NCBI RefSeq assembly: GCF_030419005.1
Contig: NZ_CP106951.1
Coordinates: 3,472,001 to 3,536,000 of the forward strand
From: Eleftheria terrae
GTDB lineage: Bacteria; Pseudomonadota; Gammaproteobacteria; Burkholderiales; Burkholderiaceae_C
Direction of reading: 5' to 3'
Length of the DNA: 64,000 nucleotides
In this document: positions 19,904-27,947 of the stretch, piece by piece
Numbering within the stretch: the first letter of the stretch is position 1
How the letters are laid out: every line of letters starts with the position of its first letter
Notes under the pieces: generated by a model
Databases searched by the model: none
What the model was told of the DNA's origin: nothing
Seen by the model: only the letters and a program-made list of their open reading frames with translations
Translations under genes and position numbers: made by a program

Positions 19904-20220
19904 CCTGCGCTGCTTCGGTGCCATGCGATGCGGCCAGGCGGGCAGCGGCCCTCTGGCGGCCACCGGGCCGACAGGCTGTCGCCTTCCTTCCGGGTGCTCG
20001 CGGCAGAAGCTCAGCCGCCGCGTCCGACCACATTCCAAGGGGGTAGGGTACCCCTGCAGCCTTGCGGTGCGTGGCGAGCCTGTAAGCCCCCCGCGTGGGC
20101 AAGCCGGCGATGCGGCAAGTCTCCTGTTCTCCCTCGTGTCCCGGCTGGCCGGGCGGTGCGCGGCCCGGGCGGCGCATCGGCGCTGCGAGGCCAAGTCCGT
20201 CCCGGATGCCTGAGATGCTT

Positions 20221-20449
20221 TCAACACAATGGTATGAACTTTTTAGATTGGTAGTCTTAGTAGAGGCGCCCGCTTTTTGTGGACAACGCTATTTTGTCTT
20301 GTCCGCTCAACGCTTTAGCACGATAACAACCTTGTGCAGCCGGCCCCGGTTTGCACAAGGACAGACCGACAACAACTTCTGCCCCGGCGCGTTCTCAGTG
20401 GACATGTCCCCGGTTGTTCGACACTTGTCCCCAGCTTTTTCACTCGACC
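20221..20449 (+). repeat. Origin direct repeat, copy 2 (dnaA-proximal)
   Basis: Second copy of the element, same orientation, 546 bases from the first, ending about 50 bases from the dnaA stop codon. The region matching the dnaN start codon has lost the ATG (CAT in copy 1 reads GGT here), so it is no longer coding, while the DnaA box, TAG triplets, GACAACAACTT and TTGTTCGACA are kept. Confidence 0.9.
20278..20286 (-). promoter_or_regulatory. DnaA box-like site, copy 2
   Basis: Identical TGTGGACAA in the second repeat copy, with TAG triplets at 20244, 20252, 20258 and 20261. Conserved while flanking bases have diverged, which argues for function. Confidence 0.65.
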
Positions 20450-20497
20450 GAAGGCGCCCCTGGGTGCTCGAGCGGTTGCACCCGGAGCGCGCCGGCC

Positions 20498-21943
20498 TCA
20501 GCCCTTGAGCGTTTGCTCAAGCACGTGCAGCTGCTGGTTGAGTTCGGTGTTCTTGGTGCGCTCGCCGCCGATCTTGCGCACGGCATGCAGCACGGTGGTG
20601 TGGTCGCGGCCGCCGAACAGCTCGCCGATCTCGGGCAGGCTCTTCTGCGTCAGCTCCTTGGCCAGGTACATCGCGATCTGGCGGGGCCGCGCGATGCTGG
20701 CCGGCCGCTTCTTGGAGTACATGTCGGCGACCTTGATCTTGTAGAAGTCGGCCACCGTTTTCTGGATGTTCTCCACCGAGATCTGCCGGTTCTGGATCGA
20801 CAGCAGGTCTTTCAGCGCCTCGCGGGCCAGCTGGATGTTGATTTCCTTGTGCGAGAAGCGCGAATAAGCCAGGATCTTGCGCAGGGCGCCTTCCAGCTCG
20901 CGGACATTGGCGCGCACGTTCTTGGCGACGAAGAAGGCGACGTCTTCCGGCATCACCGCCGCTTCCGCCTCCGCCTTCTTCATCAGGATCGCGACGCGCA
21001 TCTCCAGCTCCGGCGGCTCGATGGCCACGGTGAGGCCCGAGTCGAAGCGGGAAGTCAGGCGTTCGTCGATGTCAGCGAGGCCCTTGGGATAGGTGTCGCT
21101 GGTCATGATGATGTGCGCCCGCTTGGCCAGCAGTGCTTCGAAGGCGTTGAAGAACTCCTCCTGCGTCCGCTCCTTGCCGGCGAAGAACTGCACGTCGTCG
21201 ATCAGCAGCAGGTCGAGCTGGTGGTACTTGGCCTTCAGCTCATCGAAGGTCTTGCGCTGGTAGTTCTTGACGACGTCGGTGATGAACTGCTCGGCATGCA
21301 GATAAAGGATGCGGGCGTTCGGGTTGTCGGCCAGCAGTGCATTGCCCACCGCGTTCATCAGGTGGGTCTTGCCCAGGCCCACACCACCGTAGATGAACAG
21401 CGGGTTGTAGGTGCGGCCGGGCGCCCCGGCCACATGCAGGGCCGCGGTGCGCGCCATCTGGTTGGCCCGACCCGGCACCAGGGTGTCGAAGGTCAGGCTC
21501 GTGTTCAGGCGGCTGCGGGCAGCCGCCGACACGATGGGCGGCACCTGGGGCGCCGCCACCGGATGCGCGATGGCGGGCGCCGCCGGCCGCGGCGCCACGG
21601 CGGCATGGCCCGGCGCAGGCCGGCCCGGCATCATGTACATCTCCGTGGGGGCGGGGGCCGGACGGGGCGCCGGGATGGGCATGCCCTCGCGCGGTGCCAG
21701 TGACAGCTCCAGCTTCACCGGCTCGCCCGCCAGGTCGGCAAGCACCGTCTCGATGCGGGGGGCGTACTGGTTGCGGATCCAGTCCAACTTGAACCGGTTG
21801 GGGACGCGCACGGACACCACCTGCCCCGCCTCTGCCTGCGAGACGACGCCGGCGGGCAGGGGGCGGATCCAGGTGTTGAATTGCTGTTCTGGCATCTCCG
21901 CCGCGAGTCGCTCACAGCAGCGTTGCCAAAGATCGAAGCTCAT
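20498..21943 (-). CDS. dnaA: Chromosomal replication initiator DnaA
   Basis: The 481-residue AAA+ initiator. Domain I starts [29 protein letters not shown]; a long Pro/Ala-rich linker (about 85-145) is domain II. Domain III has Walker [14 protein letters not shown] (186-193) and Walker [12 protein letters not shown]. Domain IV ends with the DnaA signature [15 protein letters not shown], which contacts DnaA boxes. The promoter region upstream carries two DnaA boxes, one only a few bases before the start codon, implying autoregulation. Transcribed toward the candidate origin and dnaN. Confidence 0.98.
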   Translation of the reverse strand: MSFDLWQRCCERLAAEMPEQQFNTWIRPLPAGVVSQAEAGQVVSVRVPNRFKLDWIRNQYAPRIETVLADLAGEPVKLELSLAPREGMPIPAPRPAPAPTEMYMMPGRPAPGHAAVAPRPAAPAIAHPVAAPQVPPIVSAAARSRLNTSLTFDTLVPGRANQMARTAALHVAGAPGRTYNPLFIYGGVGLGKTHLMNAVGNALLADNPNARILYLHAEQFITDVVKNYQRKTFDELKAKYHQLDLLLIDDVQFFAGKERTQEEFFNAFEALLAKRAHIIMTSDTYPKGLADIDERLTSRFDSGLTVAIEPPELEMRVAILMKKAEAEAAVMPEDVAFFVAKNVRANVRELEGALRKILAYSRFSHKEINIQLAREALKDLLSIQNRQISVENIQKTVADFYKIKVADMYSKKRPASIARPRQIAMYLAKELTQKSLPEIGELFGGRDHTTVLHAVRKIGGERTKNTELNQQLHVLEQTLKG

Positions 21944-21947
21944 GTAT

Positions 21948-21956
21948 TGTGGAAAA
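21948..21956 (-). promoter_or_regulatory. DnaA box next to the dnaA start codon
   Basis: Plus-strand TGTGGAAAA (minus strand TTTTCCACA) fits the TTWTNCACA consensus fully. It ends four bases before the dnaA ATG, where a Shine-Dalgarno would be expected; none is visible. Confidence 0.7.
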
Positions 21957-21976
21957 CTCTTTTCTGGAGCGGCGCG

Positions 21977-22007
21977 ATTCTACCCTCCAGACGACAGTTG
22001 CACGCAA
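21977..22007 (-). promoter_or_regulatory. Candidate dnaA promoter
   Basis: On the minus strand TTGCGT (22002-22007) and TAGAAT (21977-21982) are separated by 19 bases. The spacer is longer than ideal, but the -10 is good and a DnaA box abuts the -35 side. Confidence 0.45.
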
Positions 22008-22008
22008 G

Positions 22009-22017
22009 TTATCCACA
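22009..22017 (+). promoter_or_regulatory. Perfect DnaA box between dnaA and rpmH
   Basis: TTATCCACA, an exact high-affinity DnaA box. It sits immediately upstream of the candidate dnaA -35 hexamer, the classical position for DnaA autorepression, and may also belong to a second origin half. Confidence 0.85.
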
Positions 22018-22022
22018 AGGCT

Positions 22023-22037
22023 GTTCACTGTGTGAAC
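22023..22037. promoter_or_regulatory. Inverted repeat between dnaA and rpmH promoters
   Basis: GTTCACTGTGTGAAC: perfect 6-bp arms around a 3-base centre, midway between the divergent dnaA and rpmH promoters. Candidate operator for an unidentified regulator. Confidence 0.5.
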
Positions 22038-22071
22038 CCCTGCACGTCACTGAGCCTTGCCGCCTAAGTCG

Positions 22072-22100
22072 TTGACCGCAAAGGGTGATTTTGCTGTAAT
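22072..22100 (+). promoter_or_regulatory. Promoter of the rpmH operon
   Basis: TTGACC (22072-22077) and TGTAAT (22095-22100) at the ideal 17-base spacing, each one base from consensus. This predicts a transcript start near 22107 and a leader of about 260 bases before rpmH. Confidence 0.7.
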
Positions 22101-22368
22101 AGAGGGTTTCCCGAATTCGGGGTTTCGTGTTGTCCGGCCACAGGCGTGTTGCGGGTGTTGCATGTAGCGATGCGCGCAGCGATGTTTGCGGTTTTCGGAT
22201 GCTCAGGCCGGGTTCGGAAACCCCGAGCCCGCCAACAGCGGGCTTCAGTTTGAGCTTCCCGGGCGGCATGCGAAGTCCGGGGGACTTGCTTTCAAGCCCT
22301 GACGGGCCTGCTTACTTGCCCTGACCACTCCTTGCCGAGTGCGGCCGGGCGCACGAGGAATCGAGAAC

Positions 22369-22503
22369 ATGAAACGCACCTACCAACCCTCTAAGGTTCG
22401 CCGCGCCCGTACCCACGGTTTCCTGGTCCGCATGAAGACGCGCGGTGGCCGCAAGGTCATCAACGCTCGCCGTGCCAAGGGCCGCAAGCGCCTGGCCGTC
22501 TAA
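22369..22503 (+). CDS. rpmH: 50S ribosomal protein L34
   Basis: The 44-residue, highly basic large-subunit protein L34: [20 protein letters not shown]... ending KGRKRLAV. Size and sequence are canonical, with the fixed KRTYQPS start and RTHGF motif. A GAGGAA lies upstream of the ATG. It opens the conserved rpmH-rnpA-yidD-yidC-mnmE cluster beside dnaA. Confidence 0.98.
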   Translation: MKRTYQPSKVRRARTHGFLVRMKTRGGRKVINARRAKGRKRLAV

Positions 22504-22563
22504 GGCCGTCGGGCCGGGCGACGTCACGCAGGGCGCCTACTCGTGCTGCCGCGCGGCGAGCCC

Positions 22564-23070
22564 ATGAGCCGAGCAGCCGCCATCCGGCGGCTCAAGCAAA
22601 AAGCCGACTTCGAGCGGGCGCTGTCTGCCGGTTCGCCGGCGGTGGTGGCCCGGGGCACCCACTTCGTGGTGCACTTCGTGCCGGCCGCGGGCAGCTTCGA
22701 TCCGCAGCCCGTTCACGGTGAGTTGTCAACAGGCGAGGTGCCCGATGTATCGCAGCCTGTGGATGTCTTGCCGCTCACCGGCCCGGCGCAGGTCGGCACC
22801 GTGCTGCCCAAGCGCTGGGCGCGTCGCTCGGTCACCCGCACCTTGCTGAAGCGCCAGGTGTTCGCTGCCTTCGAACGCCATCTGCCATCCATGCCCCCGG
22901 GGGTCTGGGTGGTGCGCCTGCGTGCGGCTTTCGATCGCAAGCAGTTCCCCAGCGCCGCTTCCGAGGCGCTGCGAGACGCCGCGCGCGCCGAGCTCGACAG
23001 CCTGCTGCGGCAGGCCGGGCCGCGCGCTGCCCGCCGCCCTCCGTCCAAGGTCGCTGCGGCGCCGGCTTGA
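22564..23070 (+). CDS. rnpA: Ribonuclease P protein component
   Basis: Protein subunit of RNase P, which matures tRNA 5' ends together with the RNA component (not in this window). The N-terminus LKQKADFERALSAG and the basic RNR-type segment VLPKRWARRSVTRTLLKRQVF are diagnostic; burkholderial proteins carry this diverged version of the RNR motif. There is an inserted acidic/Pro segment (about residues 48-75) making it longer (168 aa) than the 119-aa E. coli protein. ATG 22564 is preferred; a GTG at 22543 is possible. It follows rpmH by 60 bp. Confidence 0.93.
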   Translation: MSRAAAIRRLKQKADFERALSAGSPAVVARGTHFVVHFVPAAGSFDPQPVHGELSTGEVPDVSQPVDVLPLTGPAQVGTVLPKRWARRSVTRTLLKRQVFAAFERHLPSMPPGVWVVRLRAAFDRKQFPSAASEALRDAARAELDSLLRQAGPRAARRPPSKVAAAPA

Positions 23071-23106
23071 GCCGGCGCCTGCCATCCCCATCTGCAAGGC
23101 CCGGCG

Positions 23107-23406
23107 ATGATGAAGCGACTGCTCCTTCTTCTGGTGCGAGGCTACCGCCTGCTGCTCAGCCCCTGGCTGGGGGCAGGCTGCCGCTTTTATCCCACCTGTT
23201 CCGCGTATGCGCTCGAGGCGCTGGAGCGGCACGGGGCGGCGGCCGGTGCCTACCTGACGGCGCGGCGCATCGGCCGTTGCCATCCCTGGTGCGAGGGCGG
23301 TCCCGATCCGGTGCCTGATACCGCGCCGCGACTGTTTTCCCGTTTTGTGGCGCCTGCGGCTGCCGCCGGTGCCACGGCCACTTCTAACAGCGAGTCGTCT
23401 CCATGA
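23107..23406 (+). CDS. yidD: Membrane protein insertion efficiency factor YidD
   Basis: A 99-residue peripheral membrane protein that assists YidC. The hallmark sequence is RGYRLLLSPWLGAGCRFYPTCSAYALEALERHG, followed by RIGRCHPWCEGGPDPVP, with the conserved cysteines C25, C31 and C58/C62. The first two codons are both ATG. Its stop overlaps the yidC start by four bases (ATGA). Confidence 0.95.
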   Translation: MMKRLLLLLVRGYRLLLSPWLGAGCRFYPTCSAYALEALERHGAAAGAYLTARRIGRCHPWCEGGPDPVPDTAPRLFSRFVAPAAAAGATATSNSESSP

Positions 23407-25079
23407 CCGATATGCGACGCACCATCCTCTGGGTGGTGTTCACGATGTCCCTCGTCCTGCTATGGGACGGTTGGAACAAGCACAACGGCCGCCCGTCGAT
23501 GTTCGCGCCTCCGCCGCCGGTGACTGCATCGGCGCCGCCGGGGGCGGGGTCGGCCGGGGCAGGCACGCTGCCCGCGCCGGCAGCAGCCGGCACGGCTGCC
23601 GCCGGGGCTGCGGTGGCCGGGCAGGCGCCGGCAGCTCAGGCGGTGGCCGAGAAGCTGACCATCACGACCGACGTGTTCCGCGCCGAGATCGACACCCAGG
23701 GTGGCACCGTGAGCAAGGTGCAACTGCTGCGCTTCCAGGACCAGAACGATCCCAAGCAGCCGGTCACGCTGCTGGACCAGTCGGCCGGGCGCACCTATCT
23801 GGCGCAGAGCGGGCTGATCAACAAGCAGAACGCCGGCGAGGCATTCCCGAACCATTTCACGGTGATGCAGGCGCTGACCAGCGAACGCACCCTGGCAGAC
23901 GGGCAGAACCAGCTGACGCTCGCGCTGCAGTCGCCGGTGGTCAACGGTGTGCAGTACCGCAAGACCTATGTGTTCACCCGCGGCAGCTATGCGATCGGCG
24001 TCCGCCACGAGGTGGTCAACTCCGGCGCGCAGGCGCGCGAGCCCCAGCTCTACCTGCAGCTGCTGCGCGACGGCACGCCGCCCCCCGGGGAGTCGAGCTT
24101 CTACTCGACCTTCACCGGCCCGGCCGCCTACAGCGAGGCCACCAAGTTCAAGAAGGTCGAGTTCAAGGACATCGCCAAGGGTGACGCCACGCTGCCGCCG
24201 GCCGGCGACGATGGCTGGGTGGCCATGGTGCAGCACTATTTCACGTCGGCCTGGCTGAACACCAAGGCCCAGCCGCGCGAATTCCGGGCGGCCAAGCTGT
24301 CCGACAACTTGTACACCATCGCCATGGTGCAGCCGCTGTCGGCCATCGCGCCCGGTGCCTCGCAGGCGGTGGATACCACGCTGTATATCGGCCCGCAGGA
24401 GGAAAAGCGCCTGGAGCAACTGGCACCCGGCCTCGAGCTGGTGAAGGACTACGGCCACCTGACCATCCTGTCCAAGCCGCTGTTCTGGCTGCTCGACCAG
24501 CTGCACACGCTGATCGGCAACTGGGGCTGGGCGATCGTCGCGCTGGTGGTGCTGCTGAAGGTGGCTTTCTACTGGCTCAATGCCAAGGCCTATCAGTCGA
24601 TGGCCCGCATGAAGGTGGTCGCCCCGCGCATCAATGAACTGCGCGAGCGCTACAAGGACAAGCCGCAGCAGCTGCAGCAGGAGATGCTGCGCATCTATCG
24701 CGAGGAGAAGGTCAACCCGATGGGCGGCTGCCTGCCCATCGCGATCCAGATCCCGGTCTTCATCGCGCTGTACTCCGTGCTGCTGTCCTCGGTCGAGATG
24801 CGCAACGCGCCCTGGGTGCTGTGGATCACCGACCTGTCGGTGCGCGACCCCTACTTCGTGCTGCCGCTGCTGATGACGGCCTCGACCCTGCTGCAGACCT
24901 GGCTCAACCCGACGCCGCCGGACCCCATGCAAGCCCGCATGATGTGGATCATGCCGCTGGTGTTCTCGGTGATGTTCTTCTTCTTCCCGGCCGGCCTGGT
25001 GCTGTACTGGCTGACGAACAACATCCTGTCCATCGCCCAGCAGTGGTTCATCAACAGGCGCCTGGGCGTGAACAAGTAA
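23403..25079 (+). CDS. yidC: Membrane protein insertase YidC
   Basis: A 558-residue inner-membrane insertase acting with or without SecYEG. The N-terminal anchor is TILWVVFTMSLVLLWDGW, followed by an Ala/Pro-rich linker and the large periplasmic beta domain (about 80-340). The conserved core has TM2 near HTLIGNWGWAIVALVVLLKVAFYWLNA, the MNPMGGCLP-like loop (VNPMGGCLPIAIQIPVFIAL), and the final helices ending LVLYWLTNNILSIAQQWFINRRL. Size is typical for gammaproteobacterial/betaproteobacterial YidC. Translationally coupled to yidD; an intrinsic terminator follows. Confidence 0.97.
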   Translation: MTDMRRTILWVVFTMSLVLLWDGWNKHNGRPSMFAPPPPVTASAPPGAGSAGAGTLPAPAAAGTAAAGAAVAGQAPAAQAVAEKLTITTDVFRAEIDTQGGTVSKVQLLRFQDQNDPKQPVTLLDQSAGRTYLAQSGLINKQNAGEAFPNHFTVMQALTSERTLADGQNQLTLALQSPVVNGVQYRKTYVFTRGSYAIGVRHEVVNSGAQAREPQLYLQLLRDGTPPPGESSFYSTFTGPAAYSEATKFKKVEFKDIAKGDATLPPAGDDGWVAMVQHYFTSAWLNTKAQPREFRAAKLSDNLYTIAMVQPLSAIAPGASQAVDTTLYIGPQEEKRLEQLAPGLELVKDYGHLTILSKPLFWLLDQLHTLIGNWGWAIVALVVLLKVAFYWLNAKAYQSMARMKVVAPRINELRERYKDKPQQLQQEMLRIYREEKVNPMGGCLPIAIQIPVFIALYSVLLSSVEMRNAPWVLWITDLSVRDPYFVLPLLMTASTLLQTWLNPTPPDPMQARMMWIMPLVFSVMFFFFPAGLVLYWLTNNILSIAQQWFINRRLGVNK

Positions 25080-25103
25080 GCCGGCGCGGCTGAGGCCGTC
25101 TGC

Positions 25104-25138
25104 AACGCCCCGCTGCCGCAAGGCGCGGGGCGTTTTCC
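25104..25138 (+). terminator. Intrinsic terminator after yidC
   Basis: AACGCCCCGC (25104-25113) pairs perfectly with GCGGGGCGTT (25125-25134) and runs into TTTTCC. It ends the rpmH-rnpA-yidD-yidC operon before mnmE. Confidence 0.85.
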
Positions 25139-25184
25139 TTTCCAGGCGTTCCATGGCGGACGCCTGCTTCACAATGCCATTGCC

Positions 25185-26573
25185 ATGCTGAGCCGCCATC
25201 ACGACCCCATCGTCGCCATCGCCACCGCGCCCGGACGCGGCGCGGTAGGCATCGTCCGCATCTCGGGCCGGCAGATCGAACCCTTGGTCAAGGACCTGCT
25301 GGGCCAGCCGCTCAAGCCGCGCCATGCGAGCTACCTGCCGTTCAAGGACGGCCAGGGCCAGCCGATCGACCACGGCCTGGCGCTGTATTTCCCGGCGCCC
25401 CACTCCTACACCGGCGAAGACGTGCTGGAGCTCCAGGCGCACGGCGGGCCGGTGGTGCTGCAGCTGCTGCTGGCCCGCTGCCTCGAAGTGGCCCGTGAGC
25501 GGCTGCCGTCCCTGCGGCTGGCCGAACCCGGCGAGTTCACCGAGCGCGCCTTCCTGAACGACAAGCTCGACCTGGCGCAGGCTGAGGCCGTGGCCGACCT
25601 GATCGATGCCAGCACCGAGGCCGCCGCGCGTTCGGCCAGCCGATCGCTCAGCGGGCTGTTCTCGCAGCAGGTGCACGACTTGCGGGAACAGATGATCCGG
25701 TTGCGCATGCTGGTCGAGGCGACGCTCGACTTTCCAGAGGAGGAGATCGACTTCCTCGAAAAAGCCGATGCGCGCGGCCAGCTGCGCCGCCTGGCCGAGG
25801 CGGTGGCGGCGGTGCTGGAGCGGGCCCGCCAGGGCGCCTTGCTGCGTGAAGGCATCAAGGTGGTGCTGGCCGGGCAGCCGAATGTCGGCAAGAGTTCCCT
25901 GCTCAATGCGCTGGCCGGAGCCGAGCTGGCCATCGTGACGCCCATCCCCGGTACGACGCGCGACAAGGTGAGCGAGACCATCCAGATCGCTGGCGTGCCG
26001 CTGCACGTGATCGACACCGCCGGCCTGCGTTCGGACGACGCCGCCACCGACGAGGTGGAGCGCATTGGCATCGCCCGCACCTGGGCCGAGATCGCCGGCG
26101 CGGACGCGGTGCTGTTCCTGCACGACCTGACCCGCCTGGGCCAGCCCGACTACGACGCCGGCGAGGCCGAGATTGCCGCGCGCCTGCCAGCGGCCGCGCG
26201 GCTGGTGCATGTGTACAACAAGCTGGATGCCGGCATTGCGGCCCCCCTGCAGCCTGGCGAACGCCATGTGGCCCTGTCGGCCAAGACCGGGAATGGCCTC
26301 GACGACCTGCGCGCCTTGCTGCTGGAGCTGGCCGGCTGGCACGCTCAGCCGGAAGGGGTGTTCATCGCCCGTGAGCGGCATGTGCAGGCGTTGAAGCGGG
26401 CCGCCACCCACCTGGAGCTGGCCGCTGCCCACGCCGCCAGTGCCGACCAGGCACTGGACCTGTTGGCCGAGGAATTGCGCCTGGCCCACAACGCGCTCGG
26501 CGAGATCACCGGGCAGTTCAGTGCGGACGACCTGCTGGGCGAGATCTTCAGCCGATTCTGTATCGGCAAGTGA
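25185..26573 (+). CDS. mnmE: tRNA modification GTPase MnmE
   Basis: With MnmG it makes the 5-(carboxy)methylaminomethyl-U34 modification of tRNA. The N-domain begins [22 protein letters not shown]; the G domain has [16 protein letters not shown] (G1), TPIPGTTRD (G2), DTAGLR (G3) and NKLD (G4). The C-terminal FCIGK provides the catalytic cysteine. At 462 aa it is full length. It has its own start after the yidC terminator. Its partner mnmG is far away at 58-60 kb, next to rsmG. Confidence 0.97.
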   Translation: MLSRHHDPIVAIATAPGRGAVGIVRISGRQIEPLVKDLLGQPLKPRHASYLPFKDGQGQPIDHGLALYFPAPHSYTGEDVLELQAHGGPVVLQLLLARCLEVARERLPSLRLAEPGEFTERAFLNDKLDLAQAEAVADLIDASTEAAARSASRSLSGLFSQQVHDLREQMIRLRMLVEATLDFPEEEIDFLEKADARGQLRRLAEAVAAVLERARQGALLREGIKVVLAGQPNVGKSSLLNALAGAELAIVTPIPGTTRDKVSETIQIAGVPLHVIDTAGLRSDDAATDEVERIGIARTWAEIAGADAVLFLHDLTRLGQPDYDAGEAEIAARLPAAARLVHVYNKLDAGIAAPLQPGERHVALSAKTGNGLDDLRALLLELAGWHAQPEGVFIARERHVQALKRAATHLELAAAHAASADQALDLLAEELRLAHNALGEITGQFSADDLLGEIFSRFCIGK

Positions 26574-26734
26574 CCGCCTGGTATTTGCGGACGCCCGCTT
26601 GAGGGGGGTCGGCCGGGGACGGCATTGTGACGGCCGGGGTGTGCGGTCGATAATCGCCCGACTTCTACATACAACGACGCGCCGGCCCTGTTGCGGCTCG
26701 CCGCCTGGCACGCAAGCACTTAGGGGGATCCCAG

Positions 26735-27202
26735 ATGAATTTCGACGAGTTGGTCACCGCGATCCACTCCCTCAACACCGAGGACGCCTTCCGCGCCCGC
26801 CTCGACGCGCAGCAGTGGCGCACGGTCTCGCAGTACCTCACCCGCCACGAAACGCGCACTGGCGACCAGGTCATCCGCCAAGGCGACCGTGACCGGACCA
26901 TGTACTTCCTGGCCCAGGGCTCGATGCAGGTGTATGTGAGTGGCGGCGCGCCGGGCGCCAGCAAGGTGGCCATCCTGCGGCCGGGAGCCATCTTCGGTGA
27001 GCCCAGCCTGTTTGCCGACGCACCGCGCAGCGCCAACGTGGAGGCCATGACGCCGGGCCTGATCTGGGCGCTGCGCCTGCCGCGCTTCGAAGAGCTGGCC
27101 GTGCGGGTGCCGGTCATCGCGCTGGAAGTGCTGCGTGCCGCCGGCGCCGTGATGACCGTGCGCATGCAGGCCGCGCTGACCCGCCAGATGCCGATGAGCT
27201 GA
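26735..27202 (+). CDS. Cyclic nucleotide-binding domain protein
   Basis: A 155-residue protein consisting mostly of one cNMP-binding (CAP_ED) domain: ETRTGDQVIRQGDRDRTMYFLAQGSMQVYV, then AIFGEPSLFADAPRSANVEAMTPG, the phosphate-binding-cassette region. No DNA-binding HTH domain or enzyme domain is attached, so it is probably a ligand sensor acting through protein contacts. A good AGGGGGAT stretch lies upstream. A terminator follows it. The ligand (cAMP, c-di-GMP or none) cannot be told from the sequence. Confidence 0.82.
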   Translation: MNFDELVTAIHSLNTEDAFRARLDAQQWRTVSQYLTRHETRTGDQVIRQGDRDRTMYFLAQGSMQVYVSGGAPGASKVAILRPGAIFGEPSLFADAPRSANVEAMTPGLIWALRLPRFEELAVRVPVIALEVLRAAGAVMTVRMQAALTRQMPMS

Positions 27203-27231
27203 GCGGCGGCCATCCACTTGCCGCCATGCCG

Positions 27232-27255
27232 GGCCACCCACGGGGTGGCCTTTTT
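27232..27255 (+). terminator. Intrinsic terminator
   Basis: GGCCACCC (27232-27239), three-base loop, GGGTGGCC (27243-27250), then TTTTT. Ends the cyclic-nucleotide-binding gene; the converging apt gene ends 40 bases further on. Confidence 0.85.
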
Positions 27256-27294
27256 GCGTGGACGTGCGCCGGCGCCGCCGTGGCTGCGGCCGGC

Positions 27295-27834
27295 TCAGGC
27301 GCCGTCGAACGACACCAGCGTGAACAGCGGCAGCCCCGCCGCCCGCAACCGGTCCGACCCCTTCAGCTCGGGCAGGTCGACGATGGCCGCGCCTTCGATC
27401 ACGGTGGCGCCCTGGCGCTCCAGCAAGCGCTTGCCGGCCATCATGGTGCCGCCGGTGGCGATCAGGTCGTCGATCAGCACCACCTTGTCGCCGGGTTTCA
27501 CCGCGTCGGTGTGCAGCTCCACGGTGGCGGAGCCATATTCCAGCTCGTAGGTTTCCTCGACGGTGGTGAACGGCAGCTTGCCCTTCTTGCGGATCGGCAC
27601 GAAGCCGACATTCAGCTCATAGGCCAGCACCGAGCCGATGATGAAGCCGCGGGCGTCGAGGCCCGCGATCACGTCGGGCCGCGTGTCGAAATACCGGTGC
27701 ACGAACTGGTCGATCAACACGCGGAACACTTTCGGGTTCTGCAGCAGCGGGGTGATGTCGCGGAACTGCACGCCGGCCTCGGGCCAGTCGGGCACGGTGC
27801 GGATGTGGCTCTTGATGTAGGCGCGGTCGTCCAT
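27295..27834 (-). CDS. apt: Adenine phosphoribosyltransferase
   Basis: Salvages adenine to AMP using PRPP. The 179-residue protein has the usual start [27 protein letters not shown], the flexible loop region [23 protein letters not shown], and the PRPP-binding loop [14 protein letters not shown]. Start MDDRAYIK matches the family; a longer frame upstream reads through a region without coding character. It lies 113 bp downstream of the Kef-type antiporter gene on the same strand. Confidence 0.96.
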   Translation of the reverse strand: MDDRAYIKSHIRTVPDWPEAGVQFRDITPLLQNPKVFRVLIDQFVHRYFDTRPDVIAGLDARGFIIGSVLAYELNVGFVPIRKKGKLPFTTVEETYELEYGSATVELHTDAVKPGDKVVLIDDLIATGGTMMAGKRLLERQGATVIEGAAIVDLPELKGSDRLRAAGLPLFTLVSFDGA

Positions 27835-27947
27835 GGCAGCACTCGGGCAGGAAAAGGCAGGCGCCGCTGGGTGGGCGCCGGATGCACGATTGTCGCGCGT
27901 TGCCGGCTGGCCGCCGAGGGCATCTGCCATGACTGCCACTGCTGCCG

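Larger units (their letters stand above)
19688..20497. other. Candidate replication origin (oriC) between dnaA and dnaN
   Basis: An 810-bp non-coding stretch in the standard origin position. It contains two copies of a 229-bp element (19675-19903 and 20221-20449), each with a DnaA-box-like TGTGGACAA, an AT-richer segment, and TAG triplets ahead of a GC-rich spacer, an arrangement like the DnaA-trio/basal unwinding element of bacterial origins. The middle (19904-20220) is GC-rich and featureless apart from the GGGTACCC palindrome near 20045. Open frames here are not convincing genes. Confidence 0.7.

Noticed and set aside
23460..26711. 1083-residue open frame opposite yidC and mnmE
   Set aside because: Spans two well-defined genes and the terminator between them; composition (Arg/Gln/Gly/His-rich) is that of an antisense shadow.
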